Assembly (NCBI RefSeq): GCF_030272615.1
Contig: NC_081412.1
Span: 543,946,335 to 544,010,334 of the forward strand
Length of the DNA stretch: 64,000 nt
Direction: 5' to 3'
From: Cryptomeria japonica
Lineage: Eukaryota > Streptophyta > Pinopsida > Cupressales > Cupressaceae
Part shown: piece by piece, positions 50,401 to 61,212 of the stretch
Layout: every line of letters starts with the position of its first letter
How positions within the stretch are numbered: position 1 is the stretch's first letter
Program-made: the position numbers and the translations under genes
Notes under the pieces: generated by a model
What the model saw: only the letters and a program-made list of their open reading frames with translations
Told to the model about the DNA's origin: nothing
Databases searched by the model: none

Positions 50401-51468
50401 TTTGAAAAAGGCTTTGTATGGCCTCAAGCAAGCACCAAGAGCGTGGTATGCCAGGATTGATGGATACTTTCAGGAGAATGGCTTCCAGAGAAGCAAGAGT
50501 GATCCTACCCTTGTAACAAGAAGGTACTGATATTCTCATCATAAGTTTGTATGTTGATGATCTTTTGTATATGGGTAGTAGTTCTAAGATGAAAGATGAA
50601 TTCAAAGCTACTATGATGAAAGAATTTGAGATGAAAGATTTTGGTCTGATGAAATATTTTTTAGGAATGGAGGTTTATCAAAGTAAGGATGAGATTTTCA
50701 TTTGTCAAACAAAGTATGCACAAGATATGTTGAAGAAATTTAATATGACTGATTGTAACCCTGCCTCCACTCCAAGTGCTCATGGAGTTTTGTTATGTAG
50801 AGATGATGGTGCTGATTTAGTTGATGAGACAACTTACAGAAGTATTGTGGGGAGCTTGATGTTTCTAATCCACACAAGGCTTGATATTGCCTATTCAGTT
50901 TCACTTGTTTCAAGGTATATGCCAAATCCATCTGAAATACATATGAAGGTAGCCAAGAGGATTTTGAGGTATGTGAAAGGGAATTTAAGTTTTGGTATTC
51001 ATTACTACTCTTCTGAAAAGTTCAATCTTGTAGGCTTTAGCGATTCAGATTGGGGAGGTAGTATGGATGATCGTAAATCTACATCTGAAAATTGTTTTTC
51101 TTTTGGTTCTGGTTTGATTACCTAGAGCTCAAAAAAGAAAATTATTGTTGCCCTCTCATCTACAGAAGCAGAGTATGTTGCAATTACCTCATTAAGTACA
51201 CAAGCTCTTTGGCTCAGAAAAGTTTTGAAAGAAATTGGAGAAAAACAAATTCAGCCTACATTAATTTATTGTGACAATGTGAGTGCCATCAAGTTAGCTA
51301 AGAATCCGGTTCATCATAGCAGAACAAAGCATTTTGATTTAAAATATCACTTCATACAAGATTTGGTGCAGAAGAAGGATGTCGAATTGAAGCACATCAA
51401 CACCCAAGATCAGCTAGCAGATAAATTCACCAAAGCGGTTGCGAAAGCTCAGTTTATAGCACTATGAG
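47474..51468 (+). pseudogene. Copia-3 gag-pol polyprotein, heavily mutated
   Basis: ATG 47474 (MSNSNYMPISEFDGNDYDY) is in frame with stops at 47531, 47573, 47753 and 47810, then 692 open codons to TAG at 49892. Several stops sit at Trp positions (TGG to TGA or TAG). Frameshifts follow near 50095, 50228 and 50520. Domains remain: Arg/Gly-rich gag end, a knuckle with Asp for Gly (CYHCNRYDHFEREC), protease DSGYSNHM (Cys to Tyr), integrase with HSN for HSD and RTN for RTD so two catalytic Asp are lost, QQNGVAERKN, reverse transcriptase HMDVKSAFLNG and YVDDLLYMG, RNase H SDSDWGGSMDD. The G-to-A bias on the coding strand fits deamination of methylated cytosine. Confidence 0.88.
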
Positions 51469-51505
51469 ATAAGATTGGGAGCCCTCTCAGCATCAAGGGG
51501 GAGTA

Positions 51506-51995
51506 TGTTGATAACTAATGCTGCTGTAGCATGCAGCTAGATTAATTTAGTTAATAGTTTTTTGTTTATTCATGCAAATAAAACATGTACTCCAACGTGC
51601 ATTAATCCTTAGGACTATTTTTAGTTTTGTTTTTTGCATGAGTTTGTTTTTAGTAAATAAAGCTTGATGTGCATGCACTTATTGTATTCTTAATTTAGGG
51701 AGTAGTTTGTTTTTTTTATTTTGAGAGCCTTAGTAGCTTTCCATGCAATGCTAGGAATATATTTAGAACTGCAGTTATTATTAATTCTTTTAGGCTGCAA
51801 ATTCTTTATATATACAGCCTCTATGTAATTTTTTAATTAAGATTCAATAAAGAAATTGGTGTGTGCAATTCCAAAAAACAAGGCATTTTATTTTTTATTC
51901 TGAATTGTGATTTTTTTTTGCAATTTATTCTTTTTACTATTATTGTTTGCTAATCAATTGATTCAGAAAGGATAGGCCAGATTCAAAATTCTAGA
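51506..51995 (+). repeat. Copia-3 3' LTR
   Basis: Preceded by the tract AAGGGGGAG (51495-51503). TGTTGATAACTAATGC to TTCTAGA; the last bases differ from the 5' LTR (TTCTACA), so the terminal CA is mutated. Confidence 0.85.
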
Positions 51996-52224
51996 GATCC
52001 TTCATAGGCAAGTATTTGGAACAACCGCTTGGTGTGAGTAAAAGCGTTCTTCACACATATTCATCTGTCTGGAGTACACCGTTACACTAAAGAAGGGACC
52101 CAATAATGAAGGGGTGGCCGCCATATTTGATGAGCAATCTGTTGTTCAAAATTTATTTTTGTCAACAGCATGCCATGACTATGTCAAACTTGGTCCCACG
52201 TACAAAACAGGAGCTTTCGCATTT
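51996..52224 (+). pseudogene. GLR exon 4, right half: S2 ligand-binding segment
   Basis: The sequence resumes with SFIGKYLEQPLGVSKSVL. After a one-base frame change near 52066 it reads LKKGPNNEGVAAIFDEQSV and LGPTYKTGAFAF, matching the GP..GGVAAI.DE block and the GW.FAF block of GLRs. It ends at a GTAAGT donor (52225). A typical S2 Glu-Leu after DE is replaced by QS. Confidence 0.85.
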
Positions 52225-52302
52225 GTAAGTCTTTAAATTTGCCTGTAATCTCAGACTCGTGTAATTTGTAAACTGTATAATTAATTAAAATTTTATATGC
52301 AG

Positions 52303-52611
52303 GTGTTCCCGAAGGGGTCTCCGTTGGTTTCAGATATTTCCAAGGCTATATTAAATCTTTCAGAAAGCAAAGATATGGAGCAAATTAGAGAGAAGTGGTT
52401 CAATTCAAATGAAAGCAAATGCATCGTGCAATCCAGTGGACTGGAATCAAACAGATTGAGCCTCAAAGTCTTTTGGGATATATTTGTTCTAACAGGATGC
52501 GTATCATTTCTCACCCTCGTCTACTATTTGTGTCGTCTCCATTACCGATTTCTGCAGAAAAATAAGAATTCATCTCAAGTAAAATCCATCTCCACTCGAT
52601 TGTGGACATAG
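52303..52611 (+). pseudogene. GLR exon 5: last transmembrane helix and C-terminus
   Basis: An ATGCAG acceptor leads to VFPKGSPLVSDISKAILNLS and MEQIREKWF, the end of the ligand domain. Then VFWDIFVLTGCVSFLTLVYY is the last membrane helix, followed by a short basic cytosolic tail to TAG 52609-52611. The exon itself is intact. Confidence 0.9.
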
Positions 52612-52645
52612 ACAAGAAGAACATCCCGCCACCAAAAAGAAAGAG

Positions 52646-53156
52646 ATATGACTATTACCAGAAATGAGAAACGAGAAACACAACTGCAATGGCAACGAGA
52701 AACGGAAGTTTAAAAGGTTGCATATAAGAAATGGATATATATAGATAATTAATTTTTTTTTTTTAAATTATAAAACATATATCTCTATAAAAAATTTAAT
52801 CATTCTTCCATTTCATTCTTTCATTTTAAAATAATTTATATAAAACATTTCACACAATAAGTATAATAAAATTAGGAGGACAAAAATAAATTTGTGTGAT
52901 ACTTAACTGGGCTTACAAAAATTACAAATTAATGTAAACCTCAGCTTAGACTTTATTGGCATTTATAAACTAATGTAAACTCCACCTCCAAATTAGAGAA
53001 AAGATAAAAATATCTTAAGTTTTTATTTAAATTTTAACAACTGCTAGAAAAACGAAAATCACTGCTGAAATGGCCATCCCCAACTAGAAACCCATTTTTA
53101 CCGTCGAAACGCGAAACAGAAGTCTCATGTCGCATTTCTGGTAACTAGGGTCATAT
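52646..53156. mobile_element. Putative 511-bp MITE just after the GLR stop
   Basis: ATATGACTATTACCAGAAATG at the left edge pairs with ATATGACCCTAGTTACCAGAAATG on the opposite strand at the right edge. The interior is AT-rich without coding sequence. The inverted ends are imperfect and short, and no clear target duplication was seen, so the class is open. Confidence 0.45.
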
Positions 53157-53964
53157 GAGACTTCCACTTCCCCTTTAATTCTCATTTCAACAAGGTAGAT
53201 ACGACCTACTGGTTTTGTAGACATATGTGGATTAATTCTGCTTTCATGGTTAAACTTAAATGATTTATGTTCTAAATTAAGGTGGATTAATTCTGTCGTA
53301 ACCACAAATTTGGATAGTTAGTTAAAACTATAATTATCACGTCCATCAAAATTATATGAATAAACATGCACAACTACGCATTCTTGATGTTAATATTCTT
53401 AGGATATTATTCTAGGCTAATTTCAGTATTGATAGAGTAAGTATTTTTCACATTAAATTTCTCTTTCTCATGAAAGCTAAATCTAATTTCACCCTAGGAA
53501 TAAACCTACAAAATTCATGCGTACAAAGCTTCTTTAATTTTGTCTATAATATTATGTTTAAAATTGGTTCACTAAATCGAAAGATGCGGTTGAAACATGT
53601 GTTAGTCGATGTAGAATCAAATCTGAACACCTATTCATTTTAGCCAACGAATAGACTCAAATAATCATGACAAAAAAAAGAAATAATAACAAGAACATAG
53701 ATGAATCATTTCCAGCCCTTATAAAAAGTCAATAGACATGATAAAAAGAAACCATACACAAAATTGAGAGAAAACATAGTACCATGTTTTTGCTGCGGAA
53801 CTGTATTCTAATTTACAACAGTTTTTATTGCAACATGAACACAAATAACAAAGAAGCTGAACAAATAGAGTGCGTAGCCTGTGTAAGAAGAATATCATGC
53901 ATTGAATTCAATCATGCATTATTTGTTGGGGGTAAAAACAAAGCTTCTAAACTAAACTAAAACA
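53157..53964. other. AT-rich spacer
   Basis: No gene or element was recognised between the putative MITE and the truncated Copia relative. Confidence 0.5.
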
Positions 53965-56041
53965 AAAATAAACTACTTCAATTTGCTAGTTGGTCTTGTG
54001 TACTAATGTGTTTCAATTCTATTTCCTTCTTTTACACCAGATCTTTGATGAAATAATACTTTAGATCAAAATGTCTTGTCCTACTATGATGAACCAGATT
54101 CTTTGCTAATTTCATGGCACTCATGTTGTCACAAAAATCATTATAGATTGAATTTACTTCTCTCTATTTTCTTCTAAAAAATTTTAAGACAAAAAGCTTG
54201 TGTATTTATTGAGGTGACTACAACATACTCTGCTTCTACGAATGGAAAGGTAACAATGCTTTTCTTTTTAAAGCTCTGAGTAATCAAACTAGAACTGAAA
54301 GAGAAACAATTTTTAGATGTAGACCTGCATTCATCCAAACTACCTCCCTAATCTGAATTAGTCAGCTAACACGAATGAAGCTTTTAGAAGAGTAGTAATG
54401 AACAAAAAAATTTAGAGTGCCTTTCACATATCTCAAAATTTTCTTGGCTACCTTCATGTGCATTTCTCATGGATCTATCATGTACCTTGAAACAAGTAAA
54501 ATTGAATATGCAATATCAAGCCTTCTATGGGCTAGAAAATTCAAACTCCCAACAATACTTGTATAAGTTCTCTCATCAACAATTACAACATCATCATCTC
54601 TACACAACACAACTCAATAATCACTTAGAGTGGAGGATGGGTTGCAATCAACGATATCAAATTTATTCAACATATGTCTTGCTTGCTTGCTTTGACAAAT
54701 GAAAATTTCATCCTTACTTTGATATAAATGCATTCCTAGAAAATATTTCACGAGACCTAGAAATTTCATCTCAAATTCACTCATCATAACAATTTTGAAC
54801 TCATCCTTCATTTTAGAATTGCTACCCACATACAACAAATCATCAACATAAAAAATTATAATAATAATATCATTACCTTCTTGTTTGTAGTAAAGGGTAG
54901 GTTCACTCTCACTTCTTTGAAATCCATTCTTCAAAAAGGATCCATCAATCCTAGATTATCACTCTTGGTCCTTTCTTGAGGCCATACAAAGCCTTCTAGC
55001 TATTCCACATATACCTCCCCTTCTAAGCACCCATTCAAGAAGGCACTTTTCATGTCCATATGATGGACTTCGATTATTTTGATCTACTAATGAGATCATC
55101 ATTTTAATAGTCTCTTGTTTTGCTACTAGTGAAAATGTCTCTTTATAATCAAAGCCATACTTCTCTATGAAGCTTTTAGCAACTAGTCTCTCTTTAAGCC
55201 TTTCAACACTCCCATTACTCTTATACTTAATCTTGTAGAGACATTTGATGTCAATCTTCTTCTTTTCATGTGGAAGCAGTAATCTCCCAAGTGTCATTCC
55301 TATGAATGGAATCTATCTATTCTTATGTAGTTTGTATCAAAACCTTATTAGTACATGCATCTTCAAAACATGATGGTTCAACCTTTGTAAATAAAGAAAA
55401 ATTAAGCTTCCCACCTACTGAATTTTCTTCATGTGCTTAGTTTGCACTCCTTTGATAAATATCGCTCAATCTTCTTACCTTCCTTGTAAAACTTGGAGTT
55501 GAAGTTGGACTTGCACTTTCAATTGAAGAACTAGATGAGAGGTTGATTGATTGATTTGTAGAGCACTTAAAATAGAAACATTAGTAAATTTCCCATGACC
55601 AATATCATCAATGATAAATTCATTCAAAACATATTTTGGCTTCTCAACATGGCTTTTTTGATGACCATAAAATCCCCTTTCATCAAAAATCACAACTCTT
55701 GACACTATAAGCCTATTAGTGAGAGGATTACATGATCTATAAGTCTTAGTTTCCTCATTGTTTCTAACAAAATGAATGATTCTTTTTTTGGATCTAACTT
55801 TTTTCTCTTCTGATCAAGTATATGAACATAGGCTAAACAACCAAAAACTTTGAAATGATTAACATTGGGGTTTTCCTCATACTAGGCTTCATAAGGAGTC
55901 CCATCAAGTGAAATAGTCGAATTTTGATTGAGAATGTACACTATTGTAGCAACTTCATCTCCCTAATAAGAATTGTTTGATCTATTTTTACCACTATATG
56001 ATTTTCCCTTTCAACTTCTCCATTTTATTAAGGTGTGTAAA
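53965..56041 (-). mobile_element. Copia-3 relative, 3' part (integrase end to RNase H), truncated
   Basis: Minus-strand translation gives NGEVEREN (integrase), then GFYGHQKSHVEKPKYVLNE close to Copia-3's linker, then reverse transcriptase blocks (KIKYKSNGSVERLKERLVAK; FYVDDLLYVGSNSKMKDEFK) and RNase H (SAMKLAKN.VHHSRTRHFDLKY) ending at HISTQDQLAN near 53970. No 3' LTR follows. Stops and frameshifts are many. The two adjacent Gln codons of the QQNG motif are both TAA. Confidence 0.85.
56037..56041. repeat. Target duplication GTAAA, left of the TR-GAG-like element
   Basis: GTAAA here and GTAAA at 61208-61212 flank the element exactly. Confidence 0.95.
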
Positions 56042-56532
56042 TGTTGGATTTTGCCAAGATCAAGAGGTCAATGAAATGTACAAGATAGAGACACAATATA
56101 GGACAAGAATAAACTGTATTCTCATCAATAGAAAATGATCAACAATCAACTAGATTATCACTAATACAATGAATAGAGGCTTGCTTATATGGGCAAGGCC
56201 ATATGGATGTATGAGCACACAAATATGACATGTGGCTCAATAAGAAACAAGGGTAGGTAGGAAATAGGTGTGGGTAGGTAGGAGAAATAATATAATATTC
56301 TACATGAGGTGGATCACCCACCGAAGGTGGAATTATCACTCCACAATAAGTGGATATAATAGTGTAATAACAAGATCAACACCATAAAAGGTGGAATTTC
56401 TCCTACACACACTATCCCAATGTGGCACAAAAACCCAAGTGTCTCATATCCAAACTACTATGAAATGCATTATCCTAAGTAAACTTAAGTAAGTGTAATA
56501 ATATCCATGATGAATAATTATTTACACCAACA
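56042..56532 (-). repeat. Left LTR (3' LTR of the minus-strand element)
   Basis: TGTTGGATTTTGCC to TTACACCAACA, 491 bp, followed inward by CCCCCCTTAAG, the complement of the polypurine tract. Confidence 0.95.
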
Positions 56533-56754
56533 ACCCCCCTTAAGTGCAACTTAAGGGAATGCACTTAAGTCTACAATGCAACTAAGCAATGGAAGATGGG
56601 TCCCAGCTACGAGGCCATGTTAGGTACCCATGAACAAATGCAAATGCATGCAAACCAATGCAATGAAATCTCTCACAAAGTGGGGAAAGAGAGAAAAACC
56701 CAATGGAAAAAAACCCTCCCCCAAAAGAGAGATGAAAGCTATACAAGAGAACTC

Positions 56755-59035
56755 TCATAGAAGAATGTGAGGAACAAAACCCCATGTGAGGAAAAGGTCC
56801 CCCCCATATGAGAGAAGAAGAGAAGTCAAATTGTGATCCTCCCTCAATGAAGAATCTGCAACAATGATAGAAGCTCGATGTATGAAGAAACTGCTCCACG
56901 AACATCGAACAACATTCCTCCCCTTAGGAAGAAACAAAACCAAAGGTGTATCCATGAAGTCTGCCCAATCATGAAGGGAAGATGTATGAAGAAAACTCAT
57001 GATGAAAGGAATCTCTGAAAACTGCTCAAGTGTCCCCATGTCGATGCTGAAAGATACCCCCTCCAAAGGTGGTAAACTGGGCCACACTGCTGAAAAAGGC
57101 ACTCCAAGATCTAGCGGAGATGGATGTAGAACATGTCCCAAAGACTCATATGTCTCCTCAAAGCATAAAAAGACCTCCTCCAATTGCTGTACATAAGTAT
57201 CCACAATCATGTCAACCTTGAAAGAATGATCATGTAGAGAATGAACAAGAGAGTCAGAGTGTGCCCTCGCAACAATCGAAGAAGGATCATCTTCATCAAA
57301 GAGAAGATGAATGTCATCAATGATGTCTCCCAAATCTGCAATGTAGGATTCCATAAACAAACCTACAATATCTGTCATGTAATCATCCCATGAATCTGAA
57401 GCTGGAAGACAATGTATATCCTGCTGCACTGAATCACATGAAGGCAAAACTGTCGCACTATCTGCATCATCAGGTGCAATAGGTGATGTGATATCAATAT
57501 GAGGAGATGAAATACAAGACTCAAGAACTGGGTTACATGTGAGAATCCCCATGTTCAAGTGTCCAAAGTTCTCCTCAAAGTCTGAACCATCACAATAAGT
57601 GTGATAATCATGTGTAGAATCATCAAATGTGAAATCATCATCATCAACAAAATCTGAAAAGGAGTATAACTGAGATGCATGATCAACCACCCCAGTTGCA
57701 ATGATAGCTCTAGTCTCCATGTCTCTAATGAAAATTGAGTCAGGTGTGAACTCCACAACTCTCTTAGTTGCGCCATGTGTGATTTGATAGATAGAAAGGA
57801 GATTGTTAGTCAAGTGGGGTACACACAACACATCATTGAAGGAGTTATCTCCAATGTCAATAGATCCTTTCCCAATCACATCCATGTATGTATGATTGCC
57901 CATCAAAATCTGTGGCATGGTGCAAGGCTCAAATGTAGAGAACATAGATTGTGAAGATGCCATATGATGAGAAGCCCCTGAATCTAGAAGCCATCTCTCT
58001 AAAGTATGATTTGTTGTAGCACATAGAGCTTTTCCTTTTCTTGTTCCAAAAGAGTGAGTCTTCCCACTTGTAAAAGCCATGAATGCTTGCCCTTTTCCTT
58101 TTGAATGTGAGGAAATGGAAGTTGATGAATCATCCTTCTTGTAGACTTTAGGCAAATCAATGTTATGCTTTTTGATGATATGTGTGAGTTCATCAATCTT
58201 CTTAGTATGGCAACGATGTTCCTCGTGACCAATCTTTTTACAATAAGCACAAGTAGGTCTCTCCCTCTTTGGTGAATTATCTCTCGTGGAAGAGGATGAA
58301 TCTCCTTGTTGTGGAGAAGATGGTGCTTTTTCTTTAGGCTTTGATTGCCATTTCTTCTTGTTTGAGTTGTCCTTTCCTTGATTTCCTTTGTTTCCTTGAT
58401 TTGCCACTAATGCTTGAGACGTAGAAGAAGCCTTAAGAATACCCATGCTTATCAACTTAGTTTGTTCCATCATCAACATTTCATTGAAAGCATCAAATGT
58501 AGGCATTTTGTAGCTTGAACCCATTGTCATCCTATGAGTTTGGAAACTAGAAACAAATGCTGCATATTCTTGTGGAAGCTTCCCTATCAAGTTGAATATC
58601 AATTGAGTATCCTTTTTATCAATGCCACAATCTTTGAGTTGTGCCCTCAACTCATTTGCCTTAGTGACATAATCTTGTATAGTATCAAAGTTCTTAGGAT
58701 CTAACATGGTGATCACTATCAATTTGATATCCCCTAATCTCATCAACTTGACCATACAAGTCTTGAAACTTTTGCCAAGCATCCTTGATTAGAGTACATT
58801 TCTCAATATGGAAAATGAGATCCTTTGATACATACTTTCTTAAGGTACCAATTGCCATGATATTTTTAGTGAGCCAATCTAAGTGACCAACTGGATCAGC
58901 CTTAGGTTCAGCTAGAGCAACAATAATTCCATCAATGTAATAAGTGAGTCCTTTTTCCATAAGTTTACTCCATGCATCAATTTTCCACATAGCATAGTTA
59001 TGTGGAGTTAAGAGAGGAAACTTAGAAGAACCCAT
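56755..59035 (-). pseudogene. TR-GAG-like element: gag, zinc knuckle, protease-like region and acidic tail; one frameshift
   Basis: ATG 59033-59035 (MGSSKFPLLTPHNYAMWKID) opens gag. A frameshift near 58700 separates it from the continuing frame (LDPKNFDTIQDYVTKANELR). Further on: knuckle CAYCKKIGHEEHRC, a Ser/Lys-rich linker, protease-like LLDSGASHHMASSQSMF, and CVPHLTNNLLSI up to the point where a GAG-pre-integrase domain would begin. From about 57660 the frame instead continues for about 300 residues of acidic sequence (VDDDDFTFDDSTHDYHTY, LGDIIDDIHLLFDEDDPSS, PLEGVSFSIDMGTLEQFS) with no integrase or polymerase motif, ending at 56755. That tail is unrecognised. Confidence 0.8.
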
Positions 59036-59095
59036 AGCAGCAAAAAGGAAAGAACACAAGAGCACAAAAGCACAAGAGACACCCCCCAAATTCAA

Positions 59096-60704
59096 TCAAT
59101 CAAAGTACCCCCCCAAAAGTGATGATTTTGGCACTTTATATTTAGTGCGATTGTAAAGAGCCACTTGCAAAACAAGACAAAGTGGACTTATGATGCAAAT
59201 TTTACAACTTCTCAAATGAGATACAAGAGACTGCAATCAATAGTGCAATGAATCTAACTGAGATTCAAGCAAATATACAAGTACCAAGAGAGCCAAAAAT
59301 GGCCAAGATCTGAAAGTACAATTTTTATTTACAATGACATCAATCTAATAGCATCATGTGAAAGTAGACAAAAAAATACGCACTTTCAAAAAAAATGGCA
59401 CCTAAAAAGGAGGTCGGATGACCCCAAACGAAGCCTCTGAAGTTGCAAAAACTAGGATTACTCAGGGACAGTCACTAAAAACTGTATTTTCTGAAAAATC
59501 CGTGCATCAAAATCAAAAAATTCTTTCACCACTACGGAGAGCACGAAATTCTAGCCCATTTCAAAAAAAATTGCACAAAAAAAGGAGCAAAAATGAGCAA
59601 GTTATGGCCATTTGAAGTTGAACTGCAAAATCAAAAATGCAAATGAGAGGGGGTCCAAAAATTTTCAAACCCTGCTGATGTGGCGCTGACGTTAGCAATT
59701 CATTGGATTAAATTTGACGGCCATATGATCGTCGCAAAAACTTCGCCCTCTACTGACTGGACGTCGGTATCGTACGGACAGATTACGTGGCCAGGTGATT
59801 GTATAGTCCATACTGTATGGGGAAAGATGACTATGTACGCTAATTTGGCAATGTACGGAAATCCGACTGTGCAGTACGGTTTGTACCGCGGGCCAGTGGC
59901 TGCCTACCACGTGGCAGGCGCGGTCCTCCAATCTTCGTGACTGGTCGTTGGCGCGGGTCTCGGTTTGTGGGAGCCGTGCCGATGGTGGTGAGGGAGGCCG
60001 CAGCTAGCGTCTGTAGGGAGGATGCGGGCGTTGTCGGAGCAGAGCAGAGGTGTGGGCGCGGGCGCGAGCAGGGCTGCGTGCACGGACGGCGGCAGCGCGG
60101 AGTCGGGAGCGGAGGCCGAGGGAGCTTGGGAGGCAGAGAACTTGGGCAACGACAGTGGTGCCGGGATCCGGGCCTTCAGCAGGCGGAGCAGGGAAGTCAC
60201 GGTAGCAGCAACCGAATGACGGGACTCGGCACGGGGAGCGCTGCGGCAGACAGGACGAGCAAGTATGCGTGGATAGGTATGGAGCTGTCTGCAGAACCTG
60301 CAGCACGCAGGTAGGAGGTACGGGCGCTGTGCACAGACCTGTTGTACAGGTCACGAGGGGGGGGGGGGGGTCTGCGGACCCCCCAAAAAACAACTTTTTG
60401 AACTTTTTTTTGCTTTTTCAATTTTTTTTTTATTTTTTGAAAAAATAATTCAGAAAATGAAATTTTTTTTTTTTGAAAAATAATAATAAATTCCGAAAAT
60501 CTGTACAATATAGCAAAATCGGGGAAAAAAAATTTTCTCACCAAAATAGGCCAACTTTATAACCAAAATTCATGGAAACGGCCTTCTGGACGCAATGGAA
60601 AGGTCGGATCTGGTCTAGGACGCCTCCAAAAGATGTTGCTCCTCAGACCTGCCTCTTGACGTCGCAATAATGCCTCTTCAAGATGAATCAGTGAAGCCCC
60701 AATT
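59096..60704 (-). other. Long 5' leader of the TR-GAG-like element with a CG-rich island
   Basis: This 1.6-kb stretch between the primer site and gag holds a markedly GC- and CG-rich block (about 59680-60360) unlike the rest of the window, a G12 run at about 60359-60370, and A/T homopolymer-rich sequence at about 60380-60540. Overlapping frames exist on both strands of the GC-rich block, as expected by chance in such composition, and none carries a motif. A captured host fragment is possible. Confidence 0.6.
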
Positions 60705-60716
60705 GCTCTGATACCA
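60705..60716 (-). promoter_or_regulatory. Primer-binding site of the TR-GAG-like element
   Basis: GCTCTGATACCA on the plus strand is the complement of TGGTATCAGAGC and abuts the right LTR. Confidence 0.95.
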
Positions 60717-61207
60717 TGTTGGATTTTGCCAAGATCAAGAGGTCAATGAAATGTACAAGATAGAGACACAATATAGGACAAGAATAAACTGTATTCTCAT
60801 CAATAGAAAATGATCAACAATCAACTAGATTATCACTAATACAATGAATAGAGGCTTGCTTATATAGGCAAGGCCATATGGATGTATGAGCACACAAATA
60901 TGACATGTGGCTCAATAAGAAACAAGGCTAGGTAGGAAATAGGTGTGGGTAGGTAGGAGAAATAATATAATATTCCACATGAGGTGGATCACCCACCGAA
61001 GGTGGAATTATCACTCCACAATAAGTGGATATGATAGTGTATTAACAAGATCAACACCATAAAAGGTGGAATTTCTCCTACACACACTATCCCAATGTGG
61101 CACAAACACCCAAGTGTCTCATATCCAAACTACTATGAAATGCATTATCCTAAGTAAACTTAAGTAAGTGTAATAATATCCATGATGAATAATTATTTAC
61201 ACCAACA
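60717..61207 (-). repeat. Right LTR (5' LTR of the minus-strand element)
   Basis: 491 bp, nearly identical to 56042-56532, followed by GTAAA. Confidence 0.95.
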
Positions 61208-61212
61208 GTAAA

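Larger units (their letters stand above)
46917..51995 (+). mobile_element. Copia-3: LTR retrotransposon inserted into GLR exon 4, decayed
   Basis: 5.1 kb with LTRs of 488 and 490 bp. Flanks GACCC (46912-46916) and GATCC (51996-52000) are a five-base duplication with one mismatch. GLR coding sequence resumes directly on the far side, which fixes the insertion within an exon. The LTRs differ more than those of Copia-1 and Copia-2 by eye, and the frame carries many stops, so it is probably the oldest of the three. It is in the same orientation as the gene. Confidence 0.9.
29409..52611 (+). pseudogene. Glutamate receptor-like (GLR) ion channel gene, broken by mutations and three Copia insertions
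   Basis: Plant GLRs are plasma- or endomembrane cation channels with an outer bilobed ligand region and three membrane helices plus a pore loop. Five exon remnants keep the family order: amino-terminal ligand domain (exons 1-2), first half of the second ligand domain (end of exon 2, exon 3), M1 and pore loop (exon 3), M2-type helix and second ligand half (exon 4), last transmembrane helix (exon 5). Defects: no in-frame ATG at the exon 1 signal-peptide start, a phase mismatch at intron 1, TGA at 31274 in exon 3, a doubtful exon 3 donor, an out-of-frame deletion and another frameshift in exon 4, and Copia-3 inserted in exon 4. The gene is therefore not expected to give a channel. The exact GLR clade was not assigned. 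Confidence 0.9.
56042..61207 (-). mobile_element. Young non-autonomous LTR element with gag and protease but no polymerase (TR-GAG-like)
   Basis: 5,166 bp with two 491-bp repeats that differ at only about six or seven sites by eye. Target duplication is GTAAA, the primer site is at 60705-60716 and the polypurine tract abuts the left repeat, so the element reads right to left. It sits inside the integrase region of the older minus-strand Copia relative. It encodes gag and a protease-like segment, then an unrelated acidic tail instead of integrase, reverse transcriptase and RNase H, so it must rely on another element's enzymes. Elements with LTRs and only gag are known in plants as TR-GAGs. Confidence 0.9.

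Noticed and set aside
53590-53610. ACATGTGTTAGTCGATG as an outlying copy of the palindromic motif
   Set aside because: Only one half-site is present and the associated blocks are missing; chance is likely.
59680-60400. Ala/Gly/Arg-rich frames on both strands in the GC-rich leader
   Set aside because: High GC content lowers stop frequency, and no frame shows a motif or consistent start.
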